Source: DATBLE01 sp046732255 (GTDB taxonomy: Bacteria > Actinomycetota > Thermoleophilia > Gaiellales > Gaiellaceae). Taken from it: 64,000 nucleotides of DNA. Below, in pieces: positions 1 to 8,061 of this stretch (position 1 is its first letter; each line of letters opens with the position of its first letter). The notes beneath the pieces were generated by a model. It was not told the DNA's origin and did no database searches. It saw only the letters and a list, made by a program, of their open reading frames with translations. Location: assembly GCA_046732255.1 (NCBI GenBank), contig JBKPMR010000062.1:51127-115126 (forward strand). Reading direction: 5' to 3'. A program made the translations under genes and the position numbers.

Positions 1-367
1 CGTAGACGAACCCGAACGTGACGTCGCCCATTGTCCCGCCCTCGGCGATGGCAATGGAGAGCGAGAAGAACGGCAGGCCGCGCTTCGCGTTGATCGAGCC
101 GTCGATCGGATCGAGCACGACCCACGTCGTGCTCCCACTCTCAGGGGGACGGACGCCGAGCTCCTCGGAGACGAGCGTGAAGGAATCCCCGGCCGCGTCG
201 AGGCGAGCGACGACCGCACGCTCGGCGGCCGCGTCGATCGCCGTCGTGTCGTCACCGCCGACCCCGGCCGCGATCACCGGCTCCCGGTCGGATCGGGCAG
301 GCAGGTCCGTAAGCACGGCGCGAACGTCCTCGACTGCCTCGCGGCAGGTCGCGAGCCAGTCAGTCAA
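1..367 (-). CDS. Inositol monophosphatase family protein, partial
   Basis: Only the first 122 codons are in the window; the gene runs off the left edge. The translation contains WVVLDPIDGSINAKRG, which matches the metal-binding DPxDGTxN motif of the IMPase/FBPase superfamily, preceded by a LVSEELG stretch that fits the motif-1 region. Members hydrolyse phosphomonoesters of small metabolites (inositol phosphate, PAP, histidinol phosphate); the substrate cannot be decided here. The start is a TTG that overlaps the last 8 bases of the DUF1015 gene, so the two are probably co-transcribed. Thr is replaced by Ser in the DG[ST] position, which is common. Confidence 0.8.
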   Translation of the reverse strand, partial: MTDWLATCREAVEDVRAVLTDLPARSDREPVIAAGVGGDDTTAIDAAAERAVVARLDAAGDSFTLVSEELGVRPPESGSTTWVVLDPIDGSINAKRGLPFFSLSIAIAEGGTMGDVTFGFVY

Positions 368-1406
368 GCGGCAGGAAAAAGAGCCCGGACGTGAGCTTCG
401 GATAGAAGAAGGTCGTCTTCTGCGGCATCGTCCGGCCGGCCTTCGCCGTCGCCGCCACCTGCTCCACCGTCGGCGGCCGGAGCAAGAAAGCGGCCTCGGC
501 GTCACCCGCGTCGACCGCCGCCCGCGCCTCCTCGGCGGACGGGGTGTAGTCGACGTCGGAGGCGAAGCGCGCAACGAGATCGACGTCGAGCTCGCCGGGA
601 TTGCCGCGCAGGTAGCCAGAGCCGGAGCGCGTGTACACCTCCGCGATCGCACGATCGTCGCCGTTGGAGGAGGGCTCGAGCGCCGGCAGGGGCTTCGTCC
701 GGGTCGCGATCCGGTGGGTGGGGAAGATCGTCAGGCCTTCCTGCCTCGTGGGGACGATCACGACAGGCATCCACGCGCTCGCCTCCGTCCCGTCTTCCTC
801 GTGGAACGCGAGCGCGGTCTCGTAGCGATGGTGCCCGTCGGCGATCACGAGCGGCGCGTCGGCGAGCGCTGCCGGACTCTCACCGTCAAGCCGCCACAAA
901 CGGCTGCGAACGCCGTCGAGCTCGACGTCGACGAGCGGATCGCCGGTCGGTCCCTCCAGGGGGCCCTCGTAGAGCAGGAAGATCGGCTCGACCTGCGTGC
1001 GGGTCGCGCGGAGCAGGCGAAGCCGTCCCTCCTTCGGGCCCGCGTGCGTGCGCTCGTGCGGCAACACGACCCCGGCCTCGTAGGGCTCGACCCGAAGCGC
1101 CCCGACGAGCCCGTCCCGCCGCCGCGCGATGCCGTCGGGGCCCGAATAGTCCTGCGCGAGCCACCAGAGCGACGGCTCGGTCTCGCGCGCGAGCACTCCG
1201 TCTGCCTGCCAGTCGGCGAGCGCCCGCGCAGCATCGTCCTCGTCGTCCGGGAGCGTCACGTGGACGACGTTGTACGGGCTTTTCGCCAGGTAGCGCTCGC
1301 GCGCCTCGGCCGAGATCACGTCGTACGGCGGGGCGACGAGGTCACGCAGCGGGCCCGCCCGGCGCTCGGCGTACCGGAGCGCCCGAAACGGCTTCACGAC
1401 GGCCAC
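360..1406 (-). CDS. DUF1015 family protein
   Basis: A 348-residue cytoplasmic protein starting VVKPFRALRY and continuing with VAPPYDVIS and NVVHVTLP, the hallmark N-terminus of DUF1015. A conserved IADGHHRYETALAF segment lies mid-protein (motif DGHHR). The biochemical role of the family is unsettled; it is often called a DUF1015 or SpoOE-unrelated HipA-like conserved protein and I assign no reaction. GTG at 1406 is chosen because it gives the usual family start; longer in-frame extensions run antisense through the neighbouring gene and have no family similarity. It overlaps the phosphatase gene downstream by 8 bases. Confidence 0.85.
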   Translation of the reverse strand: MAVVKPFRALRYAERRAGPLRDLVAPPYDVISAEARERYLAKSPYNVVHVTLPDDEDDAARALADWQADGVLARETEPSLWWLAQDYSGPDGIARRRDGLVGALRVEPYEAGVVLPHERTHAGPKEGRLRLLRATRTQVEPIFLLYEGPLEGPTGDPLVDVELDGVRSRLWRLDGESPAALADAPLVIADGHHRYETALAFHEEDGTEASAWMPVVIVPTRQEGLTIFPTHRIATRTKPLPALEPSSNGDDRAIAEVYTRSGSGYLRGNPGELDVDLVARFASDVDYTPSAEEARAAVDAGDAEAAFLLRPPTVEQVAATAKAGRTMPQKTTFFYPKLTSGLFFLPLD

Positions 1407-1448
1407 GGCCGTGACCCTAGCAGCCGCTTCCAGACCTAGACTCCCGAC

Positions 1449-2288
1449 GTGAGCACGATCGCCGAGCTGGCCGAGGACCGGGTCGTGGAGGGCATCTATG
1501 CAGTCGCACGCAAGCGGCGGCTGCGCACGCGAGGCGGCTCGGCGTACCTCGCGCTCGAGCTCGTCGACGCCAGCGGGCGCATCGAGGGCCGGGTCTGGAA
1601 CGACGTCGACCTCCTGGACGCGCGGTTCGGCGAGGGAGATGCGGTTCGCGTCCTCGGCCGGGTGGAGCGCTACCGCGACCGACTCCAGCTGGAGGTTCGT
1701 TCGATCGAGGCTGCACCCGAGCAGGATCCGGCCGGGCTCGCTCCGGCGATGCGGCGCGATCCCGACGAGCTCGAGGGATTCCTCGAGTTCCTGTGCGGGG
1801 AGATCGCCGACCAGGCGCTGCGGGCGACGGTCGCGAGCATCCTCGACGAAGACGAAGTCCGGCGGCGGCTGCGTGCCCTGCCCGCCGCACCCGACGGCCA
1901 TCACGACTACGCCGGAGGTCTGCTCGAGCATACGGTCGGCGTCGCCACCATCTGCCGCGAGCTCTGCCAGCTGCACCCGCGCCTCCGCTCCGACCTGCTG
2001 CTCGCCGCGGCCCTCCTCCACGACGTCGGGCGCACCGCGGAGCTGACACCCGGCCCGGGGTTCCGCCAGACCGCCGAGGGGCGCCTGCTCGGGCACGTCC
2101 ACCTCGGCGCCCGGCTGATCGAGGAGCGCGCGGTCGGGCTCGAGGCGGCCGCTCGTGCCGAGCTGCTGCACGCGGTCGCCTGCCACCACGACGCGCGGGC
2201 GGCGAAGACCGCCGAAGCGGCCGTCCTCTACCACGCAAACCGGCTCGACGCGGTCGCCGCGACGCGACCCGTCGACGGCTCAGCCTAG
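1449..2288 (+). CDS. OB-fold/HD domain 3'-5' exonuclease-like protein (YhaM type)
   Basis: 279 residues. The N-terminal 85 residues form an OB-fold-like nucleic-acid binding region (DASGRIEGRVWND, RVLGRVERYRDRLQLEV). The second half is an HD phosphohydrolase domain with HHDYAGGLLEHT, LLHDVGRT and the later HxCHHD-like ligands in HAVACHHD. This order matches YhaM/CBF1 family 3'-5' exoribonucleases, which degrade single-stranded RNA or DNA with metal ions. It starts with GTG 42 bases from the divergent DUF1015 gene. The start of the EamA gene follows 12 bases after its stop, suggesting co-transcription. Function is inferred from domain order only. Confidence 0.8.
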   Translation: MSTIAELAEDRVVEGIYAVARKRRLRTRGGSAYLALELVDASGRIEGRVWNDVDLLDARFGEGDAVRVLGRVERYRDRLQLEVRSIEAAPEQDPAGLAPAMRRDPDELEGFLEFLCGEIADQALRATVASILDEDEVRRRLRALPAAPDGHHDYAGGLLEHTVGVATICRELCQLHPRLRSDLLLAAALLHDVGRTAELTPGPGFRQTAEGRLLGHVHLGARLIEERAVGLEAAARAELLHAVACHHDARAAKTAEAAVLYHANRLDAVAATRPVDGSA

Positions 2289-2300
2289 TCCCCGCCGGTC

Positions 2301-3137
2301 GTGGCCGCCGTTCTGCTGGCGCTCGCCGCGAGCGCGTCGTGGGGAGTCTCCGACTTCCTGGGCGGTCTGAAGACGCGGGCAGTGCCGGTCCTGACCGTGC
2401 TCGCGGTGTCGCAGCCGGCCGGCCTGGTTCTGCTCGGAACGATCGTCCTCGTTCGGTGGCAGCCGGCGCCCCACGGGCTGACGATCCTCTGGGCGGTGCT
2501 CGCCGGAATCGGCGGGGCGATCGGGATCGGCGCCCTCTACCAGGGGCTCGCCGTCGGGTCGATGGGGATCGTCGCGCCGATCACCTCGACGTCGCCGTTG
2601 ATCCCGCTCACGGTCGGCCTGACCCGCGGCGAGCGCCCGAGCGGCATGCAGCTTGCCGGGATCGCCGTTGCACTCGTCGGCGTCGCCTTCGCGGGCTGGG
2701 AGCCGGGAACACCCGGTTCGCATCGACAGCTGAGCGCAGGCGCCGGGCTCGCGATTCTGGCCGCCGTGTCTTTCGGGTCGTCGCAGGTCGCCCTCGAGTC
2801 GGCCGCCAACGACGATCCGTACTGGGCGACCTTCATTCTGCGACTGGCCTCCTCGACACTCGTCCTCCTGGCGGTCACGCAGCGCCGCCCCAGCCGCGGT
2901 CCGGCAGGGATGTGGGCCGTCCTGATCCTGATCGGACTGCTCGACAGCGGAGCGACGGAGCTCTTCGCGATTGCGACCACCAAGGGGCTCCTGAGCGTGG
3001 TCTCCGTGCTCGCGGCGCTCTACCCGGTGCTGGTCGCGATCCTGGCGCGTGCCTTCCTCCACGAGCGGCTCACTGCCGTACAACGAGGCGGCGCGCTGGC
3101 GGCAGTAGCCGGAGCCGCAGCAATTAGCGCCGGATGA
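2301..3137 (+). CDS. EamA/DMT family membrane transporter
   Basis: 278 residues with about ten hydrophobic segments and an internal duplication: two halves each resembling an EamA domain. The first begins LLALAASASWGVSDFLGG and includes ITSTSPLIPL; the second begins AGLAILAAVSFGSSQVALES and ends with VSVLAALYPVLVAILARAFLHERL, a classic DMT-family tail. These transporters export metabolites or act as permeases across the cytoplasmic membrane; the substrate is unknown. GTG start. The gene ends convergently toward the YchF-like gene, with a dispersed repeat between them. Confidence 0.85.
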   Translation: MAAVLLALAASASWGVSDFLGGLKTRAVPVLTVLAVSQPAGLVLLGTIVLVRWQPAPHGLTILWAVLAGIGGAIGIGALYQGLAVGSMGIVAPITSTSPLIPLTVGLTRGERPSGMQLAGIAVALVGVAFAGWEPGTPGSHRQLSAGAGLAILAAVSFGSSQVALESAANDDPYWATFILRLASSTLVLLAVTQRRPSRGPAGMWAVLILIGLLDSGATELFAIATTKGLLSVVSVLAALYPVLVAILARAFLHERLTAVQRGGALAAVAGAAAISAG

Positions 3138-3149
3138 AGACAATCCGTC

Positions 3150-3280
3150 GCCGCGGCCGACATGCGCGGCCGCGGCACGCAACGGTCACTGAGGTGCAGA
3201 GTGCTCAGGGAAGGGGGCCCGCGGGGGAAACCGGCCGTTTCCCCCACGCGAGCGAGCTCGCGGCGCAGCCGCGGCGAGCG
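3150..3280 (-). repeat. Dispersed two-hairpin repeat, copy 1
   Basis: Read on the minus strand it starts with CGCTCGCC directly after the TAA of the YchF-like gene. It then has a hairpin with nine-base arms GGGGGAAAC/GTTTCCCCC (3223-3245) and ends in a 27-base near-palindrome centred on CATG with arms GCCGCGGCCG/CGGCCGCGGC (3150-3176). The same layout recurs at 20239, 21732 and 31875. There is no T-run after the stem, so it is not a standard intrinsic terminator. It fills the gap between two convergent genes. Confidence 0.8.
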
Positions 3281-4207
3281 TTAGACGTTGAAGCGGATGT
3301 TCAGGACGTCGCCGTCCTCGACGACGTAGTCCTTTCCTTCGAGCCGCTGCAGCCCGCGCTTCGCAACCTCCGCCCGCGACCCGCAGTCGACCAGATCCTG
3401 CCAGCGGATCACCTCGCAGCGGATGAAGCCGCGGGCGATGTCGGAGTGGATCGTGCCGGCCGCGTCGAGCGCCGTCTGGCCGCGATGCAGCGTCCAGGCC
3501 CGCGTCTCCTTCTCGCCCGCGGTGAAGAACGTGACCAGGTCGAGCGCGTCCTTCAGGCGGCCGGCTACCTCGTCGAGAGCAGAGCGGCCGCCCTCCCGGA
3601 ACGCGTCCGCCTCCTCGTCCTCGAGCCCGGCGAGCTCTTCCTCGAGCGCGAGGTCGATGACGAGCGCTGTCGGGGTCGGAACGCCCTCCGAGCCGTTGAC
3701 GACGACCACCACGGGCTTCGTCGTCAGCGGATCGAGCTCGGGCGGCAGCTCGCCGAAGTCGGCCAGGGTGCCGCCGCCCTCGACGTGCGCAAGCAGGCGC
3801 TCGAGATCCTCGACCTGCTTGCGGAGCTTCGGGTCGCCCGACTTCGCCTGCTGCCGGACACGCTCGAGGCGCCGCTCGACGTGGTCGCGGTCGGCGACGA
3901 CGAGCTCGAGCCGGAGCTCCTCGCCCTCGCCGGGCTCGCGCACGACCATGAGCAGCGCGTCCACCTGGCGCAGGTTCCCGAGCAGCTGAGGCCCCGTTCC
4001 CGGGACGTCGACGACTCGGATCGCGGCCGGCGTGACCTTCCGCGCCTTCTCCACCGCGGCGACCGGCTCCAGGCGCGGATCGGCGATCGGCGCCATGCCG
4101 ACGTGCTCCTTGAGGTCGTGCGCCTGGGCGCCCGCTCGAGTCAGAGCGTTGAAGAGCTGCGTCGTACCCGCCCCCGGCAGGCCGACGATGCCGACCTCGA
4201 GTGCCAC
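3281..4207 (-). CDS. YchF/Obg-type GTPase-like protein with altered P-loop
   Basis: 308 residues. The start VGIVGLPGAGTTQLFNALTRAG aligns with the YchF N-terminus, and the C-terminus (GFIRCEVIRWQDLVDCG, LEGKDYVVEDGDVLNIRFNV) is a clear TGS domain as in YchF/OLA1. YchF proteins bind ATP or GTP and associate with ribosomes. The P-loop here reads G9-L-P-G-A-G14-T15-T16: the invariant Walker A lysine is replaced by threonine. At 308 residues it is also about 50 shorter than usual. A VVVVVNGSEG stretch occupies the place of the NxxE base-recognition motif. GTG start, 8 bases behind the DUF3107 stop. It may be a non-hydrolysing paralogue. Confidence 0.8.
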   Translation of the reverse strand: MALEVGIVGLPGAGTTQLFNALTRAGAQAHDLKEHVGMAPIADPRLEPVAAVEKARKVTPAAIRVVDVPGTGPQLLGNLRQVDALLMVVREPGEGEELRLELVVADRDHVERRLERVRQQAKSGDPKLRKQVEDLERLLAHVEGGGTLADFGELPPELDPLTTKPVVVVVNGSEGVPTPTALVIDLALEEELAGLEDEEADAFREGGRSALDEVAGRLKDALDLVTFFTAGEKETRAWTLHRGQTALDAAGTIHSDIARGFIRCEVIRWQDLVDCGSRAEVAKRGLQRLEGKDYVVEDGDVLNIRFNV

Positions 4208-4215
4208 GCCGCCGG

Positions 4216-4437
4216 CTAGGCGCCGAAGCCGACTCGGCCTTCGCGCGCGAACCGCTTCACGTACACGATCCGGCTGAGGGCGACCGTGTAGCGGCCGTCC
4301 TCGACGTCGAGGGCGAGAGACCCGTCCTCACGCGAGGCGAGCGCCTTCTCGAGCCGGTCGACCGTCTCGGCGTCGACCACGGCGCCCATGATCTGTCCAC
4401 CGTCGAACCCGATCTCGATCCGCGTCCGTTCAGCCAC
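4216..4437 (-). CDS. DUF3107-like small protein
   Basis: 73 residues of mixed strand/helix pattern without signal or membrane segment. RIEIGFDGGQIMGAVVDAETV followed by GRYTVALSRIVYVKRF resembles DUF3107, a small family found in Actinobacteria that has no established function. The gene overlaps the end of the epimerase gene by 8 bases and precedes the YchF-like gene by 8, so epimerase, DUF3107 and YchF-like protein form a tight three-gene unit. The assignment rests on length and the terminal SRIVYV motif and is moderate. Confidence 0.65.
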   Translation of the reverse strand: MAERTRIEIGFDGGQIMGAVVDAETVDRLEKALASREDGSLALDVEDGRYTVALSRIVYVKRFAREGRVGFGA

Positions 4438-4834
4438 GCGCGACCAGCTCCGAGAGGACGCCGTGCGCCGAAGCCGGATGGACGAACGCGACCTGCATTC
4501 CGAACAGACCCGGCCGGGGCGCCGCGTCGATCAGCTCCGCCCCCTCGTCCTCCAGTCGCGCCAGCTCGCCCGCCAGGTCGTCGACCTCGTAGGCGACATG
4601 GTGCATCCCCGGGCCACGGCGCGACAGAAACCGGCCGACGGGGGTGTCCGGGCCCAGCGCGCTCAGCAGCTCGACGTGGCCCGGACCGATCCGGAGCGAG
4701 GCGGCTTCGACGCCATGCTCGCCCTGGGTTGCCCGCTCCTCCAGCTCGGCCCCGAAGAGGCGCCGGTACGTGGAGATCGCGTCGTCCAGATCCTCGACGG
4801 CGACGCCGACGTGGTGGATGCCGTTCGCGGCCAT
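4430..4834 (-). CDS. mce: Methylmalonyl-CoA epimerase
   Basis: 134 residues of the glyoxalase/VOC fold. The N-terminus GIHHVGVAVEDLDDAISTYR and the later GPGMHHVAYEVDDL supply the two histidine metal ligands, and GHVELLSALGPDTPVGRFL is typical of the epimerase. It interconverts (2S)- and (2R)-methylmalonyl-CoA in propionyl-CoA metabolism. A partner mutase is not in the window. ATG start, 22 bases downstream of the ftsH stop; overlaps the DUF3107-like gene by 8 bases. Confidence 0.88.
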   Translation of the reverse strand: MAANGIHHVGVAVEDLDDAISTYRRLFGAELEERATQGEHGVEAASLRIGPGHVELLSALGPDTPVGRFLSRRGPGMHHVAYEVDDLAGELARLEDEGAELIDAAPRPGLFGMQVAFVHPASAHGVLSELVARG

Positions 4835-4856
4835 CGACCGCGATGCTATCGGCAGG

Positions 4857-6392
4857 TCACTGGACGACGCGGACGGTGCCGACCGTCTCGGCCGCGCGCG
4901 ACTCGGTCTCGACGTCGGCCAGCAGCTTGTCCAACTCGTCCTTGTTCAGTGTCTCGCGTTCGAGCAAGGCGGCGGCGAGCCGGTCGAGCGGTGCCCGGTG
5001 CTTCTCGATCAGGCGCACCGCCTCCTGAAATGCACTGTCGGTGAGGCGAGCCTGCTCTGCGTCGCGCAACCGCTTCGTCTCCTCGGAGAGGGCGTAGTTG
5101 TCGGCCCGCAACGTGCGGCTGGCGACGCCTTCGCCCATGCCGTACTCGAAAACCATCGCCCGGGCGAGGTTCGTTGCCTTCTCGAGGTCGTTTGCCGCCC
5201 CGTTCGTCACGCGCCCGAAGACGACCTCCTCTGCGGCCCTGCCGGCGAGGAAGACCTTCATCATGTCGATCAGCTCCTCCTTCGTATGGAGAAACCGGTC
5301 TTCCATCGGCAGGTTCAGCGTGTAGCCCAGCGCCTGACCACGGGACACGATCGTCACCTTCTGCACCGGTAGCGCCTCGCCCATCAGGTACGACATCAGT
5401 GCGTGCCCGGCTTCGTGGTAGGCGAGAATCCGCTTCTCCTTCTCGCTGACGATGCGGCGCTGCTGGAGGCCGGCGACGACACGCTCGAGGGCAGACTCGA
5501 ACTCGGACTGGCCGATGCGATCGAGATCGCGCCGGCCGGCGAAGATCGCCGCCTCGTTGCAGATGTTCGCGAGGTCGGCGCCGGCGAGACCGGCGGTCTG
5601 GCGTGCGACCGACTCGAGGTCGACGTCGTCGGCGAGCGGCTTCCCACGGGTGTGGACCTGCAGGATCTTCTCGCGCCCGGCGAGGTCCGGCGGGGCGACC
5701 AGCAGCTGCCGGTCGAACCGTCCGGGCCGGAGCAGAGCCGGGTCGAGATCCTGAATCCTGTTCGACGCGCCCATGACGACCACCTGGTCGGCGGAGGCGA
5801 AGCCGTCGAGCTCGACGAGGAGCTGGTTCAACGTCTGATCCTGCTCGCGGTTGAAACCGTGGCCGGTCCGCGCCGCACCGACCGCATCCAGCTCGTCGAT
5901 GAAGATGATCGCGGGCGCGTTCTTCCGGGCGGTGGCGAACAGCTTCCGGATGCGTGAGGCTCCGAGCCCGGCGAACATCTCGACGAAGGCGGCGGCGCTC
6001 TGCGAGTAGAAGCTCGCCCCCGATTCCTGGGCGACCGCCTTCGCGAGCAGCGTCTTCCCGGTGCCCGGTGGGCCGTAGAGCAGCAAGCCCTTCGGAACCC
6101 GGGCGCCGAGGCGCGCGAACCGTTTCGGGTCGCGCAGGAAGTCGACGACCTCCTGGAGCTCGGCTTTCGCGTCCTCGACGCCGGCGACGTCCGCGAACGT
6201 CACCGACGAGGTCGAGTTCGGCTCGGTCATGTTCGGCTTCACCCGCGGCATCAACGAGATCGTCCGCCAGATCAGGACGACGAGGATCGCGAAGAACGCG
6301 ATCGGCAACCAGGTCAGCGCACCCTGGGCTATGTCGTGCCCGACCGACGAGAGAGGCATGCGCAGTGCATCGGCAGCCGCCGTCGGCCTCAT
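4857..6392 (-). CDS. ftsH: FtsH-type AAA+ zinc metalloprotease, short form
   Basis: 511 residues. One hydrophobic helix (about 26-46) is followed at once by the AAA+ domain: Walker A GPPGTGKT 107-114, Walker B IIFIDE 162-167, second region of homology near 210-228. The protease domain carries the zinc motif HEAGH at 326-330. Canonical FtsH has two N-terminal helices flanking a periplasmic domain; here only one helix is seen and the periplasmic part is missing. It would degrade membrane and cytosolic proteins at the inner membrane. ATG 6392 leaves only 15 bases to the divergent hydrolase; ATG 6359 is a plausible shorter start. Probably a second FtsH of the genome. Confidence 0.85.
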   Translation of the reverse strand: MRPTAAADALRMPLSSVGHDIAQGALTWLPIAFFAILVVLIWRTISLMPRVKPNMTEPNSTSSVTFADVAGVEDAKAELQEVVDFLRDPKRFARLGARVPKGLLLYGPPGTGKTLLAKAVAQESGASFYSQSAAAFVEMFAGLGASRIRKLFATARKNAPAIIFIDELDAVGAARTGHGFNREQDQTLNQLLVELDGFASADQVVVMGASNRIQDLDPALLRPGRFDRQLLVAPPDLAGREKILQVHTRGKPLADDVDLESVARQTAGLAGADLANICNEAAIFAGRRDLDRIGQSEFESALERVVAGLQQRRIVSEKEKRILAYHEAGHALMSYLMGEALPVQKVTIVSRGQALGYTLNLPMEDRFLHTKEELIDMMKVFLAGRAAEEVVFGRVTNGAANDLEKATNLARAMVFEYGMGEGVASRTLRADNYALSEETKRLRDAEQARLTDSAFQEAVRLIEKHRAPLDRLAAALLERETLNKDELDKLLADVETESRAAETVGTVRVVQ

Positions 6393-6407
6393 TAGTACGC
6401 TCAGCGC

Positions 6408-7334
6408 ATGGAGCTGCCGCTACCACCGCACTGGGACCCGGGGTCGGTCGCCGATATCCGGAAGGTGCCCTATGAGGAGCGCGCGGCGGAGGCGGCGACG
6501 TGGGCTCGTGACCACGCGGTTTCTCCTGCCCGCGAGGACGACTACCGGGTCTGCCTCCTGCTCGTCGACTGCCAGAACACGTTCTGCACGCCCGGCTTCG
6601 AGCTCTTCGTGCCGGGAGCGCCCGCCGACAATCGGCGGCTCTGCGAGTTCGTCTACCGGAACCTCGGCGCGATCACCCAGATCATCCCGACGCTTGACAC
6701 ACACAACGCGCTTCAGATCTTCCATGCCTCGTGGCTCGTCGATGCTGAGGGGCGTCACCCGGCGCCGTACACGGTCGTGTCGGTGCATGAGGTCGAGGAG
6801 GGAGTGTGGCGCGCCGCCGATCCCGACGAGCAGGAGGGGCTCGTCGAGTACGTGCGGGCGCTCGAGGCAGGCGGCCGCTACCGGCTGACCGTCTGGCCGT
6901 ACCACGCGATGTTGGGCGGCATCGGCCACGCACTCGTGTCGGCCGTGGAGGAGGCGCTCTTCTTCCACGCGATCGCGCGAGAGATCTCGCCGGCGTTCCA
7001 GGTGAAGGGGGACGACCCGCGGACGGAGGCGTACTCGGCCCTGGGACCCGAGGTCGGCGGCCGGCGGAACGATGAGCTGATCGAGCTGCTCCGTTCGTTC
7101 GATCGGGTCGTGCTCGCCGGCCAGGCGAAGAGCCACTGTGTCGCGTGGACGGTCGAGGACCTGCTCGCGGATCTTGCCGCCGAGCGCCTCTATCTCCTGG
7201 AGGACTGCATGTCGCCGGTGGTCGTGCCGGGTGCGGTCGACTTCACTGCCGAGGCGGACGCGGCGGCCGCCCGCTTTGCGGAGCGCGGCGTCCACGTGGT
7301 TCGTTCCACGGACCCGATCGAGGCCTGGTCGTGA
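6408..7334 (+). CDS. Isochorismatase-fold cysteine hydrolase, nicotinamidase-like
   Basis: 308 residues, longer than most nicotinamidases. LLVDCQNTF supplies the catalytic aspartate (D54) and GQAKSHCVAWT the nucleophilic cysteine (C244), with a cis-peptide-like VVVPG region after it. The fold hydrolyses amides or vinyl ethers. Nicotinate phosphoribosyltransferase lies 0.7 kb further on, convergent and separated only by a transposase element, so conversion of nicotinamide to nicotinate for NAD salvage is a reasonable inference. The N-terminal 45 residues are an extension. The substrate is not proven by sequence. Confidence 0.75.
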   Translation: MELPLPPHWDPGSVADIRKVPYEERAAEAATWARDHAVSPAREDDYRVCLLLVDCQNTFCTPGFELFVPGAPADNRRLCEFVYRNLGAITQIIPTLDTHNALQIFHASWLVDAEGRHPAPYTVVSVHEVEEGVWRAADPDEQEGLVEYVRALEAGGRYRLTVWPYHAMLGGIGHALVSAVEEALFFHAIAREISPAFQVKGDDPRTEAYSALGPEVGGRRNDELIELLRSFDRVVLAGQAKSHCVAWTVEDLLADLAAERLYLLEDCMSPVVVPGAVDFTAEADAAAARFAERGVHVVRSTDPIEAWS

Positions 7335-7347
7335 CCCAAACGGCCAC

Positions 7348-7368
7348 GTCTGGTGCCAGGCACCGGAC
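7348..7368. repeat. REP-like palindrome, left
   Basis: Ten-base arms GTCTGGTGCC and GGCACCGGAC around a central A; one pair is a T-G wobble. It is the inverted partner of the palindrome at 8020-8040. Confidence 0.8.
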
Positions 7369-7439
7369 ATGGCCGCGTCGGACACCACGGCCTGAACAGC
7401 CAACTTGCCGTCGCACGGTCCAGCCCCCACGCTGCCTCC

Positions 7440-8006
7440 ATGCCTCGCCCACCCCGCGATTCCGCGCCCGGCATCCACCACGTGGGGTCGGGTGCATCAG
7501 GGCCGGCCCTCTACTTCCTCGACGATGTCGATCACGCCACGTGGCTGCGGCTCCTGGTCTCAACCGCCGCCCGACATAGTTGGAAGCTCATCATCGTCGT
7601 CCAGCTGTCGACGCACTGGCATGCGATCGTCGATGTCGCGGATTACTCGCTCCCAGGCGGCATGCAGTACCTAAATGGTGAATATTCCAAAGCCTTCAAC
7701 GCACGCCACGGGCGGGTTGGATACCTCGTTCGTGACCGCTACTGGTCCAGGCGCAAGACAACAGCCGCCGAGCTCGTCAACGCGTATTGCTACGCGGCCA
7801 ACAATCCGGTCGCCGCTGGCATCGTCACCCGAGCCGAGGACTGGCGATGGAGCAGCTACTCGACGACGATCGGTCTCTCCGACGCCTATTCGTTCGTCGA
7901 TGCGTCGGTCGTACTGGCGGAGTTCGGGCCGGAACCGACGCGGGGCCGCGCCGAGCTCCGCCGATGCGTGACGAGCCTGGGTCAGCCGCTCACTGGACTG
8001 ACCTGA
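7440..8006 (+). CDS. REP-associated tyrosine transposase (Y1/HUH, RAYT)
   Basis: 188 residues from ATG 7440, which gives the usual RAYT opening MPRPPRD. The HUH motif is HWH in LSTHWHAIVDV. The probable catalytic tyrosine lies in MQYLNGEYSKAFNARHG, followed by the family-typical YLVRDRYWS and YCYAANNPVAAGIV with the WRWSSY motif. RAYTs cut and join single-stranded DNA at REP palindromes, and matching palindromes lie on both sides. The reading frame is intact. AT content and codon use are somewhat unlike the neighbours (for example aat, ata, tat codons), consistent with acquisition. Confidence 0.85.
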   Translation: MPRPPRDSAPGIHHVGSGASGPALYFLDDVDHATWLRLLVSTAARHSWKLIIVVQLSTHWHAIVDVADYSLPGGMQYLNGEYSKAFNARHGRVGYLVRDRYWSRRKTTAAELVNAYCYAANNPVAAGIVTRAEDWRWSSYSTTIGLSDAYSFVDASVVLAEFGPEPTRGRAELRRCVTSLGQPLTGLT

Positions 8007-8019
8007 CCGAACGGGTCAT

Positions 8020-8040
8020 GTCCGGTGCCTGGCACCGGAC
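8020..8040. repeat. REP-like palindrome, right
   Basis: Perfect ten-base arms GTCCGGTGCC and GGCACCGGAC around a central T, with CAT and GTG on the outside. Reverse complement of the left copy except for one base. Confidence 0.85.
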
Positions 8041-8061
8041 GTGTCGTGAAGCGGCACGGCT

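Larger units (their letters stand above)
7345..8043. mobile_element. RAYT transposase with flanking inverted REP-like palindromes
   Basis: The transposase gene is bracketed by two 27-base sequences in inverted orientation that differ at one base. Each contains a palindrome with ten-base arms and a single central base (7348-7368 and 8020-8040). This is the organisation of a REP/RAYT unit, in which a single-strand transposase acts on palindromes. It sits exactly in the gap between two convergent NAD-salvage genes, without interrupting either. Confidence 0.75.

Noticed and set aside
3150..3280. Plain intrinsic terminator at the GGGGGAAA hairpin
   Set aside because: No T-run follows the stem in any copy, and the same larger element recurs inside an operon, so it is reported as a repeat with unknown effect on termination.
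7353..7439. RAYT start at 7353
   Set aside because: It would begin inside the REP palindrome and add residues without family similarity; ATG 7440 gives the usual MPRPPR start.
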